Source: Microcaldota archaeon (GTDB taxonomy: Archaea > Micrarchaeota > Micrarchaeia > Micrarchaeales > CABMGC01). From it: a stretch of 64,000 nt of DNA. A program made the translations under genes and the position numbers. Below, piece after piece: positions 1 through 8,058 of this stretch. The notes under the pieces are model-generated. The model saw nothing but the letters and a program-made list of their open reading frames with translations, was not told the DNA's origin and made no database searches. The stretch is from the NCBI GenBank assembly GCA_021792095.1, contig JAJYVH010000001.1, forward strand, positions 613,155 through 677,154, given 5' to 3'. Numbering within the stretch: position 1 is the stretch's first letter; every line of letters starts with the position of its first letter.

Positions 1-753
1 GTATATAGGCACATGGAAGTAGCCTATTATCAGGAAGTTGAAGCCGAGGCTGAAGAACAGGAACATGAATACTGCGGCTGCCGACACCTTGTAGTTCTTG
101 CCGATCAGCGTGAAGAAGAGTATGAGCATCGCTGTGAACGCAAACCACAGTGCGTAGTCGCTCGCGTTGAACGCTGCTGCTATGTTGAAGCCGTTGTAGA
201 GCAGCATGGCTGAGTAGAAGTCGGATATGAACGGGAACACGTTGGTCGCGTTGTACGAGTACAGGTACCTGGGCGGGAAGCCGGAGTATATGAGCGAGTT
301 GCCTTGGCCAAGGTGGAAGAGCAGGTCGCCGCCGTAGTTGAAGCTTGCGATCACGCTTCCGGTGCTGCTCGTGCTGATGCCGTGCGACTGCAGGAATATC
401 AGGAAGGCGGCTATCAGTATTATCGCTATGTACATGCCCCTGTTATTGTTTCCCTCAGCGGCGAGGTCCCTGGGGCTGAACACTTTCCAGTTGCCGTTAT
501 GCCTGAGCATGAGGTATGAGAGCGCGAGCTCGATCGCAGCGGCGATGACCATAAGCCAGCCCGAGAAGCTGCTGTTCATCGCTTCCAGCGCGAGCACCAT
601 GTATGTGGAGAAGGCGAAGCCCACGGGTATGCCTGCGGCTAGACGGAACACCTTGAGGCCGAGAAGGTCGCCTATGAAGCGCTCCACCGCTGCCACTCCG
701 AAGAGCACGCTCACTGCGTAGAACGCTACGCCGAGCGCAAGGGACTGCAGCAT
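1..753 (-). CDS. polytopic membrane protein, 3' part cut by the window edge
   Basis: The frame is open from ATG at 753 to base 1, so only the first 251 residues are visible. They contain several hydrophobic helices (about residues 1-30, 36-60, 62-80 and 107-123). A polar loop rich in Asn, Tyr and Ser follows, then more helices towards the edge. The arrangement resembles large archaeal PMT/ArnT-like membrane glycosyltransferases, but I see no motif that proves it. A TATA-like box on the minus strand (790-797) sits about 40 bases upstream of the start. The gene diverges from TFB. Function unknown. Confidence 0.75.
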   Translation of the reverse strand, partial: MLQSLALGVAFYAVSVLFGVAAVERFIGDLLGLKVFRLAAGIPVGFAFSTYMVLALEAMNSSFSGWLMVIAAAIELALSYLMLRHNGNWKVFSPRDLAAEGNNNRGMYIAIILIAAFLIFLQSHGISTSSTGSVIASFNYGGDLLFHLGQGNSLIYSGFPPRYLYSYNATNVFPFISDFYSAMLLYNGFNIAAAFNASDYALWFAFTAMLILFFTLIGKNYKVSAAAVFMFLFFSLGFNFLIIGYFHVPIY

Positions 754-789
754 CTATGCACACCTACGCAGTAGCTTAGTAATCAACTC

Positions 790-797
790 ATTTAAAC
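790..797 (-). promoter_or_regulatory. TATA-like box for the membrane protein starting at 753
   Basis: Read on the minus strand, the sequence is GGTTTAAATG, about 40 bases upstream of the ATG. The spacing fits an archaeal TATA/TBP site with a short leader. Confidence 0.45.
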
Positions 798-913
798 CGT
801 TGCGGGCGCGAGGCCTGCGCTGCTGCGGCAGTTTGGCAGCGCCGTTCCGGGTAGGCCTACAGAAAGCTTTAAATATCTTGTCCTACTCAAATAATCCTGC
901 TTGTTTTAGGAAG

Positions 914-922
914 GTTTAAAAG
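914..922 (+). promoter_or_regulatory. TATA-like box for TFB
   Basis: GGTTTAAAAGC lies about 35-40 bases before the GTG start of the TFB gene at 956. A second AT-rich candidate, GCTTTAAATATC, lies near 864-875. Confidence 0.45.
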
Positions 923-955
923 CTTAATCAATATTTTTGCGATTAAAGTAAATCG

Positions 956-2080
956 GTGAGAAGCTTGGTAAAGGCAAAGAAGAAGAGTTCGATTAGGGCT
1001 AAGCCCAGGCATGCAAAAGCGCACGCGAGCGCAAGGAAGAATGTCCGCGCCGCTCCCTTAAGGCCGCTCGATTTCGGCGAAGGCGCCGGGAGTCCCATGG
1101 CGCAGCTAATTCACTCAGTACCGGAGCTGCAGCCTGCCGTGGTGCACGGGGAGGGGGGCCCGAAGGCGTCTGAGGGCATAAGGCGCTGCCCAAGCTGCAA
1201 CAGCACTGACGTCATATTCGACAGCGAGAGGGGCGAGTACGTCTGCAATAACTGCGGCCTGGTCATAGAGGAGAATGTCACGGACGTGGGCCCGGAGTGG
1301 CGCGCATTCGATGCGGACCAGAGGAACGCCAGGGCGCGCACAGGCGCCCCGATCAAGTACATAAAGCCCAACAAGGGCCTCGTTACCGAAATAGACATGT
1401 ACAACAAGGACATCAGGGGGGCTAAGCTGCCCAGCAAGCGCCAGGCGCAACTCTACAGGATAAGGAAGTGGCACAAGCGCGCTAGCATAGCGAGCTCCAG
1501 CGAGAGGAACTACCTCGTGGCGCTTCCAGAGCTCAACAGGGTGGCCAGCTACCTCGGCCTGCCGGAGAACGTGCGGGAGAGCGCAGCGCTGCTCTACAGG
1601 CAGTGCGTGAAGAACAACCTCATAAGGGGCAGGCCCATAGAGACTGTTGTCAACGCCGCCCTGTACGCCACATGCAGACAGGCGGGGATGCCAAGGACGC
1701 TTGACGAGATATCGCAGATATCGGGCGTGCCCAAGAAGGAGATAGGGAGGACGTACAGGGTTGTAACGCACGAGCTCAGCCTTCGCATACCGCTTACTGA
1801 TCCTGTCAGCTACGTGCCGAGGTATGTGGCCGCGCTGAAGCTCAGCGGGGAGGCGCAGGAGAAGGCGGTGCAGCTGCTCAAGCAGGCCATGAAGAAGGGG
1901 CTTGTCAGCGGCAGGAGCCCAACCGGCGTTTCCGCGGCTGCGGTGTATATAGCCAGCGCGCTCGTAGGCGAGCGCAGGACGCAGAAGGAAGTCGCCGAGG
2001 TGGCGGGGGTCACCGAAGTGACCATAAGGAACAGGTACAGGGAGCTGAAGAAGGAGCTCGACATAGACGTCAACCTCTGA
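956..2080 (+). CDS. tfb: transcription initiation factor B (TFB)
   Basis: TFB binds TBP on the promoter and recruits archaeal RNA polymerase. The 374-residue product has a zinc ribbon (Cys78, Cys81, Cys97, Cys100), then a B-reader-like segment (VGPEWRAFDADQ). Two cyclin-fold repeats fill roughly residues 185-370, ending in a helix-turn-helix segment. The start used is GTG at 956. An internal ATG at 1097 would give 327 residues, close to the usual family length, and would remove a very basic 47-residue N-terminal extension. The next gene begins four bases after the stop. Identity is certain; the start is not. Confidence 0.95.
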   Translation: MRSLVKAKKKSSIRAKPRHAKAHASARKNVRAAPLRPLDFGEGAGSPMAQLIHSVPELQPAVVHGEGGPKASEGIRRCPSCNSTDVIFDSERGEYVCNNCGLVIEENVTDVGPEWRAFDADQRNARARTGAPIKYIKPNKGLVTEIDMYNKDIRGAKLPSKRQAQLYRIRKWHKRASIASSSERNYLVALPELNRVASYLGLPENVRESAALLYRQCVKNNLIRGRPIETVVNAALYATCRQAGMPRTLDEISQISGVPKKEIGRTYRVVTHELSLRIPLTDPVSYVPRYVAALKLSGEAQEKAVQLLKQAMKKGLVSGRSPTGVSAAAVYIASALVGERRTQKEVAEVAGVTEVTIRNRYRELKKELDIDVNL

Positions 2081-2084
2081 CCCG

Positions 2085-2504
2085 GTGGTATGCTTGCGTA
2101 GCGCATTCGCAGCAGCGTTGCTCGTGTTTGCCATGATTGGCGTTGCGGGAGCGGCGCAGGTGGCCACTGCAAATGCGTCTTACGCAAACCGCACGCTGCA
2201 GCAGGCAGAGACTGTCCTGGCGCAGGTGAACGAAAGCGGCTACCTGGTCTTCTACCCGAACCTCACCAAAGCGTACGCTGACCTGTCAAAGGCGCAGCAG
2301 CTTTACAACACGTCGCCGCAAGGCTCGCTGTTCTACTCGCAGCGCGCGATCTCAGAGGCAGAGGCGCAGTACCAGAGCATGAGCTCCTACAGGCTCTACT
2401 CTGCGCTTGTGATGGGGGCGGCTACGCTCGTGTTCATCTTCCTGCTGCTCCGGCTGTTCACCCCAGCAAAGGGACGCCGGGCCGGTGCTAAGCCGCGCGG
2501 GTAG
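2085..2504 (+). CDS. small exported, membrane-anchored protein of unknown function
   Basis: The 139 residues begin with a signal-peptide-like hydrophobic stretch ending near AGAAQ (residues 8-25). A polar, helix-prone ectodomain follows, with several N-x-S/T sites (NAS, NRT, NES, NLT). A second hydrophobic segment lies near residues 105-125, and the tail is short and basic (KGRRAGAKPRG). This predicts an extracytoplasmic domain held by a C-terminal anchor. The GTG start lies four bases after the TFB stop, so the two are probably co-transcribed. I do not recognise the family. Confidence 0.7.
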   Translation: MVCLRSAFAAALLVFAMIGVAGAAQVATANASYANRTLQQAETVLAQVNESGYLVFYPNLTKAYADLSKAQQLYNTSPQGSLFYSQRAISEAEAQYQSMSSYRLYSALVMGAATLVFIFLLLRLFTPAKGRRAGAKPRG

Positions 2505-2513
2505 CCGTGCAGG

Positions 2514-3128
2514 TCACACCTTTATGCTCACGGACTTCTGCCCGTGTATCGCCTTCGCTATCTGTATGTCGCGTCTTGCGTCGTCCAACCGCCCGAGGTC
2601 TACGTACGTCTTGGCCCTGCCCAACCTTGCGCCAAGCTCCTCGTTCGCGTTCAACTGTTCGTTGTACGCCCAGAGCTTCTTGTGCCTGGTGTACGTTATC
2701 TGCTCGCACACGCTCTCCAGCGAGGCAGCGTCGCTCTCCACTATCGACCTGTCCGCTTCCCTTAGCAGCGAGTCCTCGAGCGAGCCGAGCGCCCTGATCC
2801 TCACCTTGTAGAAAGCGCTGTTCTCATCCAGTGCGCCGCTGCCGGGCCGCGTATCAATGAGCCGCATGCTTATGAAATCGCAGAGCTTTACCGCCTTCCT
2901 GTACTCCTGCATGTCGTAAAGCCGCTTGGCCACTCTGATTGCGTACCCGACACGCTCCTCCGGTTTCATCCCGAACACTGCCCGCTCGAAGACTTCAAGG
3001 CCCTGAGCCAGGTACCCATCGCCGTCATTATCGAAGGGTATAAGACGTATGACCTTGTTCCATTCTGCTTCGTCCCCCGTGCCCTCAGGATCGTTTTTTT
3101 CCGTATCCCCACCCCCAACGAAATACAT
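2514..3128 (-). CDS. hypothetical helical, TPR-like protein
   Basis: The 204-residue soluble protein is not recognised. Repeated amphipathic helices with Ala/Leu/Tyr spacing (for example ERVGYAIRVAKRLYDMQEY and GRLDDARRDIQIAKAI) look like a TPR or helical-repeat scaffold. The N-terminus is short and acidic. Start is ATG 3128, with an AT-rich TATA-like box at 3141-3151 on the minus strand. It converges with the preceding gene, leaving nine bases between the stops. Confidence 0.7.
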   Translation of the reverse strand: MYFVGGGDTEKNDPEGTGDEAEWNKVIRLIPFDNDGDGYLAQGLEVFERAVFGMKPEERVGYAIRVAKRLYDMQEYRKAVKLCDFISMRLIDTRPGSGALDENSAFYKVRIRALGSLEDSLLREADRSIVESDAASLESVCEQITYTRHKKLWAYNEQLNANEELGARLGRAKTYVDLGRLDDARRDIQIAKAIHGQKSVSIKV

Positions 3129-3247
3129 TATGCATTTCTTGATATTTAAGCATTCACTTTCTTGGCGTCTGCCAGCGCCGCGCCAGAGCCTGCAGTGCGC
3201 AGCAACGCATAAAAGGGTTGCAAGGGAAAGGGCGGTAGGCGAGGCGT

Positions 3248-4591
3248 GTGCTGTCCGTTGGCGTCGTGTTCATTTTCATAGCTGGCATAGCGTTCGTCGG
3301 CTTCGTGATAAACGCTCTCTTCGACAGGTTCAGGGTCACAAGCATACTGCCCCTGATGCTCATAGGCCTGCTTCTCGGCCCTGTGCTCAAGCTCATAAAC
3401 ACCACGGCGCAGAGCACGATAGTGCAGCTGGCGCCTTACGTTGCCGCAGTAGCGATATCGTTCGTGATTTTCGATGTCAGCATCAACATAAAATTCAAGA
3501 GTCTCGGAGCCGTGCTGTCCAAGGCCACGCAGTTCACGTTGCTTGTGCAGGTGACGATGGGGCTAATGATGGCCATAATCGTGCACCTGGCCTTCGGATG
3601 GAGCGCGCTGATATCGCTCATCTTCGGTTTTGCTGCATCTGGCCCGAGCAGCATAATAACGCCCACGTTCATACGCAGGCTCGGCATAGGCGAAAAGGTG
3701 AAGACCACGCTCACGTATGAGAGCGTCTTCAGCGACATTCTCCAGCTTGTGGTGCCTTTGACCCTGCTCGGAATATTCCCGAGCGCTGGCGCCTCGCTCT
3801 CGCTGGGCGCGCTCGGAGCGGAGGTGTTCACTGTGCTCGTGGGGGCCGTGCTGCTCGGTGGCGCATCCGCCTTCTTCTGGCTCTATGTGCTGAACAGGTT
3901 CGGCGACTACTCGCGCGGCTACAGCTGGATGCTCACCATAACGATGATAATAGCCACGTACGGCATATCGCAGCAGCTGGGGCTGAGCAGCACCATCGCA
4001 GTATTCGTATTCGGCCTCATATTCGCGAACGTGGGCTTCGCCCCCGCGCCGGAACTGCAGAAGAGCGACGACGCGGTAGGACTGTTTGTAAGCAGGCACT
4101 TCGCCATAAAGCAGGATGTTGAGCATACTGTCGCATACCAGAAGGAAGTGGTGTTCTTCGTAAGCACCTTCTTCTTCGTGTACATAGGCCTTATCTTCAA
4201 CATATACGCGCTCACGTACTTTGCAGTGGCCGTGGCTCTCCTCATGGTGCTGCTGATGCTGCCCGTGAGGGGCGCCTTCATCCCCATGCTCCGCAGCATG
4301 TTTGCCAAGGACGAGGAGGGGCGCAGAACAGAGAAATCGCTAGTCTTCTTCAACGTGCCCAGGGGCCTGTCCCCTGTGATAATAGGGTCTGTGCTCGCCG
4401 GCTACGGCTTCGTTGTCACGGGCTTCACCGACCTCATATTCCTGGTGGTGCTCCTTACCAACATAGCCTTCAGCGTGGGCATAATGTATACCTACAGGCC
4501 ATCGGCAGTTAAAAGCGCTGGTGACTCCGGAAAGGGGCAAAAGCAGCAGCCGCAGCGCAGCGAGAGAAATGGAGCCAAGGAAAACGCTTAG
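3248..4591 (+). CDS. cation/proton antiporter (Na+/H+ exchanger family)
   Basis: The 447-residue polytopic protein has about 12 hydrophobic segments. Features typical of the Na+/H+ exchanger fold are visible: the DVSINIKFKSL segment, the conserved ASGPSSIITPTFIRR stretch, and ESVFSDILQLVVPL, where the acidic residues of the ion site lie. The family exchanges Na+ or K+ for H+ across the cytoplasmic membrane. A charged cytoplasmic tail (about residues 420-447) follows the last helix. Start is GTG 3248, preceded by GGCGAGG. The stop overlaps the stop of the convergent gene by four bases. The transported ion cannot be told from sequence. Confidence 0.88.
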   Translation: MLSVGVVFIFIAGIAFVGFVINALFDRFRVTSILPLMLIGLLLGPVLKLINTTAQSTIVQLAPYVAAVAISFVIFDVSINIKFKSLGAVLSKATQFTLLVQVTMGLMMAIIVHLAFGWSALISLIFGFAASGPSSIITPTFIRRLGIGEKVKTTLTYESVFSDILQLVVPLTLLGIFPSAGASLSLGALGAEVFTVLVGAVLLGGASAFFWLYVLNRFGDYSRGYSWMLTITMIIATYGISQQLGLSSTIAVFVFGLIFANVGFAPAPELQKSDDAVGLFVSRHFAIKQDVEHTVAYQKEVVFFVSTFFFVYIGLIFNIYALTYFAVAVALLMVLLMLPVRGAFIPMLRSMFAKDEEGRRTEKSLVFFNVPRGLSPVIIGSVLAGYGFVVTGFTDLIFLVVLLTNIAFSVGIMYTYRPSAVKSAGDSGKGQKQQPQRSERNGAKENA

Positions 4592-4962
4592 CCGGCCAGC
4601 CTGTAGACTTCGCTGCCCTTAGTCACCGGCACGCTGACCTTTACGCCTACGTCGTCGCCTGCGCCCGCAGAGCCTACGTCCTTCCTGTCTATCTGCATGC
4701 TGCTTATTTGCTGCCTCAGCGTGTACTCTCCATTCTCTATCTCCACGGTGTCGCCTACGTTGAGCCTGTCGCTGAGCTTTATCGCCGCCACGCTTATGTT
4801 CTTGAAGAAATCTTCAACCACGCCTACCGGGACGCGCGTCGCCTGCCTGCTGCCGACGTCTGTCGCGGCCTTCCTGCGTTCCATGGCATCGAGCGCCTCC
4901 ATCGCGCTGTCAAGGTCCTGCTTCCTCTCTTTTCTCAAGCAACCACAATTATCATGCTGCAT
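4588..4962 (-). CDS. EF-Tu domain-II-like (translation factor-like) small protein
   Basis: The C-terminal about 80 residues form a beta-barrel-like segment with the run FFKNISVAAIKLSDRLNVGD, then QISSMQIDRKDVGSAGAGDDVG and VTKGSEVYRL. These are hallmarks of domain II of EF-Tu-like translation factors, here without a GTPase domain. Such stand-alone domains are common in archaea and have no settled role. The start is uncertain. ATG 4962 lies almost on the AT-rich element shared with the divergent ferritin-like gene, so TTG 4938 or ATG 4902 are possible. Confidence 0.8.
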   Translation of the reverse strand: MQHDNCGCLRKERKQDLDSAMEALDAMERRKAATDVGSRQATRVPVGVVEDFFKNISVAAIKLSDRLNVGDTVEIENGEYTLRQQISSMQIDRKDVGSAGAGDDVGVKVSVPVTKGSEVYRLAG

Positions 4963-4966
4963 GCTG

Positions 4967-4978
4967 GATTAAATAATT
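4967..4978. promoter_or_regulatory. AT-rich TATA-like element between divergent genes
   Basis: GATTAAATAATT lies 30-40 bases upstream of GTG 5008 on the plus strand. Read on the minus strand it offers AATTATTTAATC for the divergent EF-Tu-like gene. It may serve both directions. Confidence 0.4.
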
Positions 4979-5007
4979 GCTTGCGCAACATAGTGTCTGG
5001 TGATACG

Positions 5008-5280
5008 GTGCAAGAGGGGAGCATTGAGGAAAAGGTAAAGGATCTGAGCAGGGCGAGGCAGAGCCTGATAGAGGAGATACAGGCGATGATGTGGTATGAC
5101 GAGCGCGTAGCCGCAACGAAGGACAAGGGGCTAGCTGACGTGATGGCGCACAACAGAGACGACGAGAAGGAGCACGCGAGCCTGCTGCTGGCGTGGCTTA
5201 GGCGTAATGACGCGCCGCTGGACAAGGAACTCAAGGAGATACTGTTCAGCAAGAAGGAGCTTAAGGAGCTCTGGGACTGA
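5008..5280 (+). CDS. encapsulated-ferritin (EncFtn)-like protein
   Basis: The 90-residue two-helix protein matches the encapsulin-cargo ferritin family. It has the first-helix metal-site motif LIEEIQAMMWYDERV and the second-helix motif HNRDDEKEHASLLLAWLRR, followed by DKELKEILF. The Glu of the first helix and the ExxH of the second correspond to the known ferroxidase ligands. Family members oxidise Fe(II) as dimers assembled into rings. Here the chain ends SKKELKELWD, with no recognisable encapsulin-docking tail, and there is no shell gene in the window. The start chosen is GTG 5008 because GGTGA precedes it by a few bases; GTG 4993 is also possible. Confidence 0.85.
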   Translation: MQEGSIEEKVKDLSRARQSLIEEIQAMMWYDERVAATKDKGLADVMAHNRDDEKEHASLLLAWLRRNDAPLDKELKEILFSKKELKELWD

Positions 5281-5317
5281 TGCCGGAGTAGGGCCAAATG
5301 AAGCTGTGCGAGCAGGC

Positions 5318-5860
5318 CTATCTGCGCGGCCCGAACTTCTCCAGTGTTGCCTGCTTCTGTGCCGCGCTATCTGCCGATCCCGCTTTGGTTTCGGAAAGCG
5401 CCTCTTTCAGCAGCGCAGGCACTTCTGCCTTTTGAAAACGGAACGTCACTGCGATGGCTCCGGCCATGTCAAAATTTTCCTCACTGGCAGATTTCTTGAA
5501 CATTTCCTTCGCTGCAGGCAGCAGGGAATCCAGGGGAACATCATTATCCACAGCTGCTGTAATCACCGAGTGCATGCTTCCGCCGTTTTTCATGAGCGAC
5601 TCTATGCCCCGTCTTGCTGAGTTCCTCAGCTCTTCAGCCTCTTTCGAGAGCGGGTGCTGTTTGCCCACTGCCTTAAGCGTCTCTCTTGCATCGTCCAGGC
5701 ATCCGTTGGCGAGATCCGATTCGATTTTACCAGGCAGCCCTGACTTCATATTTTCGCTTTTCTTTATTGTTTCTGCGATTTTCTTTATGTCAGTCGAAGC
5801 TTCGGTTGCAGCATTGTAGCGCTCGTTCCTTTCGTTTGTTTTTGCGATGTTGTTATTCAT
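5318..5860 (-). CDS. hypothetical helical protein
   Basis: The 180-residue hydrophilic protein is predicted to be mostly alpha-helical, with an Asn-rich N-terminus. Short Ala/Leu/Lys helices (CLDDARETLKAVGKQH, LLPAAKEMFKKSA) recall helical repeats but match no family I know. There is no signal peptide or membrane segment. Start is ATG 5860. A TATA-like box (GTTTAAATACC read on the minus strand) at 5891-5901 fits a short leader. It is convergent with the ferritin-like gene. Confidence 0.7.
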   Translation of the reverse strand: MNNNIAKTNERNERYNAATEASTDIKKIAETIKKSENMKSGLPGKIESDLANGCLDDARETLKAVGKQHPLSKEAEELRNSARRGIESLMKNGGSMHSVITAAVDNDVPLDSLLPAAKEMFKKSASEENFDMAGAIAVTFRFQKAEVPALLKEALSETKAGSADSAAQKQATLEKFGPRR

Positions 5861-6085
5861 ATAGGCACCATGTATCCGATGCGGTTTCCTGGTATTTAAA
5901 CATTATTCACGATAACGCGGTAGTCAGGGTTGGTCGGGCAAGAAAAACAGAGATGTTCCTGGGATTCGAAAACAGCCACTTTCAAGCCAATTTATTTAAG
6001 GGCAGGTGCAAATGTTATGCTGCGCACGGCTGCAAAAAAGAGAAACGACTGAGGATGTTCCTGCACAGTGTCGATGGTGATTTTT

Positions 6086-7138
6086 ATGAAGGTCTATGAG
6101 ATGCCTGAAGAGATTGAAACGCTCTCCGACGTTGCGGAATTCGTGGGCTCTAACCTTCTCAGCTACGGGATAGATACTAGAAACATAAGGATCGTGGCCT
6201 ACACTGGCGAAACCAGTGACGCGACCCGCTGGGATACTGGCGTGATACCCATAGACGTGCATGACATAGGGAAACGGCTTAGGGAGAAGGAGAAGGACGA
6301 AGACTACTACGCGCTTTTTGCATACTCGCTTGCAGTCAGGCTCTCAAAAGCAGTGGCCCACAAGCTGATTGCGGGCGGTAAGCCCGCCGTTTACCGTGGC
6401 GATATGGCGCACTGCGCCGTTGAGTGGTTCAAGCACACACTCTTTCCTGAAGTGGGCAGCTGGGCGTTCCCGTATCCCGGTTCAAGAACGGGTAGGCTCA
6501 GAGCTGTAGCAGACGACCTGCCCGAAGCCATAGACACGGCACTTGTGGCCGCCGTGACGACCGCGGCGCTGGTACCCGGGCTCCAGCAGACGGAATTCAT
6601 GCGCTATGTCGTTAACGAAGTCAGGTACAAGGGCGGGATGAGCTTCGATAGCATGCTTTCGATGTTTGGCGAAGAGATGAGGCGTTCGTTTGCTCCACTG
6701 ATCCGCAACAGCTCGCCCGAAGAGGTGATTGATGAAGTATTAAGGTCTGCGAACCGGAAGGTAGAGGCTGCTAACGAGCGAATATCTGACGAGTACCCGA
6801 TACGCATGCGCGAATTTTTGATGGAAGCGCTCAAGACGTCGGGCGCCAATCCTGTCGCATTCTGGCGGGACCTGGCGGAGCGCGCGGCTGTCACGAGCGA
6901 GGAGTCCACAGCGGGCGTATATTATGTTTCAGGTGCGTTGGCTGCAGTAGTGCCGAACTCGTTCGGCAGCACCAGCGAGGGGCTGCGCGAGATGCTCAGG
7001 AATCCTAAGCTTACCGAGTACAAGGCGATCACTGACGGGAGGGTGTTGGATACTGTGGCAGTGCTGGCGCACTCGCTGAAGACGCTGCCTGTCACGCATC
7101 ACGTGGACCTGCCCAACAGGAATAGGGAGAAGGTTTAG
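6086..7138 (+). CDS. hypothetical protein
   Basis: The 350-residue soluble protein is not recognised. It mixes helical and polar segments, has no obvious catalytic motif, and has a central Ala/Val-rich helix (TALVAAVTTAALVPG). The chosen start is ATG 6086, because GGTGA lies five bases upstream. GTG 6068 would add six residues. It stands alone between the helical gene at 5860 and the AT-rich accessory stretch. Confidence 0.65.
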   Translation: MKVYEMPEEIETLSDVAEFVGSNLLSYGIDTRNIRIVAYTGETSDATRWDTGVIPIDVHDIGKRLREKEKDEDYYALFAYSLAVRLSKAVAHKLIAGGKPAVYRGDMAHCAVEWFKHTLFPEVGSWAFPYPGSRTGRLRAVADDLPEAIDTALVAAVTTAALVPGLQQTEFMRYVVNEVRYKGGMSFDSMLSMFGEEMRRSFAPLIRNSSPEEVIDEVLRSANRKVEAANERISDEYPIRMREFLMEALKTSGANPVAFWRDLAERAAVTSEESTAGVYYVSGALAAVVPNSFGSTSEGLREMLRNPKLTEYKAITDGRVLDTVAVLAHSLKTLPVTHHVDLPNRNREKV

Positions 7139-7187
7139 GGTAAACTCTGCAGGCCTCGATGGTAAGCATGATATTCGATTTTCGCAA

Positions 7188-7595
7188 ATGTTTTTGGAAA
7201 TCGAAGCGCACAAGGCGAGAAAATTGAGTGGTGATTCGAAAGCGCTGGACCGCAAAGTGAGCGCTACCTTTACATACTTCGATGGCGCACTGGAGCTGCT
7301 GGGAAGCGCCTACTTTTCAAATAGACGCGATGAATTCATGGACGAGCTAACAAAGGACGCTTTTCCAGCGCTGGATATCAAGTCAAATCTCCAGAGAAGA
7401 TATCGTCCCTACTTCGGGTTCGTGATATTCGAGACCGCTCACATAGATCGCAAGGACAGTCAGGCATTCAAGGCGTTCAAAGTTGACGATAACGAATTCC
7501 AGACCCAAAGAATCAAGGATGTTGCTGATTATGTGTTCCACTTAAGGACTGATGACAACAAAATACTTTATCTCATAAGAGTAAAGAGAGACTGA
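7188..7595 (+). CDS. hypothetical protein
   Basis: The 135-residue basic protein is not recognised. Aromatic and charged residues are frequent (RRYRPYFGFVIFETAHIDRK), and the C-terminus ends in a beta-like strand (NKILYLIRVKRD). Codon use is noticeably more AT-rich than in the core genes. It lies 50 bases downstream of the preceding gene and may share its transcript. The start at ATG 7188 is taken as the first in-frame ATG. Confidence 0.55.
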   Translation: MFLEIEAHKARKLSGDSKALDRKVSATFTYFDGALELLGSAYFSNRRDEFMDELTKDAFPALDIKSNLQRRYRPYFGFVIFETAHIDRKDSQAFKAFKVDDNEFQTQRIKDVADYVFHLRTDDNKILYLIRVKRD

Positions 7596-7716
7596 ACAAT
7601 AAGGTGTTGGCATTTCTAAAAACCTCTTTCCATTTTCATTTTGCTGAAAACACGCACACTGTGTTTGGTTCCTATCGCATTTTCATGTTTCTGGTGCAAT
7701 AATACAATCTTCTAAA

Positions 7717-7766
7717 AGCTTGCGTGCCAGATTTATGGAAAACAGGGCCTGTGGGCCACGCAAGCT
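7717..7766. repeat. 10-bp inverted repeat with inner hairpin
   Basis: AGCTTGCGTG (7717-7726) is perfectly complementary to CACGCAAGCT (7757-7766). Inside, GGCC-TGTG-GGCC forms a further short stem. It could be the fold of a small RNA or a DNA operator. Confidence 0.6.
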
Positions 7767-7872
7767 GCATTAAGAGGCGAAAGAGATCTAACTGAAGCAT
7801 CTTTCCTCGTGCGTTGATTTTTCTTCTATAAACATGGAAATGCTCTTCTGTATATCATTTGCATGGGCTTTT

Positions 7873-7924
7873 TCCTGGCATGTTGCAAAGATGCCTCGGA
7901 GAAGCCTCCGACGACAAAAGTTGC
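7873..7924. repeat. hairpin TCGGAG-AAGC-CTCCGA with flanking stem
   Basis: A perfect 6-bp stem with a four-base loop lies at 7896-7911. TGCAA (7873-7877) and TTGCA (7920-7924) could close an outer stem. Confidence 0.5.
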
Positions 7925-8023
7925 ACGTATTTGGGCGCAGGTCGACAAATGTATTTCGTATGATAAAGAATAGGGGTTAGGTGATGCGTGCGCAGGCAGA
8001 AACGTAGTGCAAACTGTATCTTT

Positions 8024-8058
8024 CTAACATCATATGAGCAATTCTCATTCAATGTTAG
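8024..8058. repeat. two-part hairpin downstream of the 8081-8695 gene
   Basis: CTAACAT (8024-8030) pairs with ATGTTAG (8052-8058). ATGAG (8034-8038) pairs with CTCAT (8044-8048). A symmetric three-base internal loop separates the stems. It lies just after the stop of the minus-strand gene, so it may protect or end that transcript. No T-run follows. Confidence 0.5.

Noticed and set aside
338..721. 127-codon plus-strand frame at the left edge
   Set aside because: It is the antisense shadow of the truncated membrane protein, which has strong hydrophobic helices on the minus strand.
1115..2167. 350-codon minus-strand frame over TFB
   Set aside because: The opposite strand encodes a clear TFB with zinc ribbon and cyclin repeats; the long frame reflects GC-rich codon structure.
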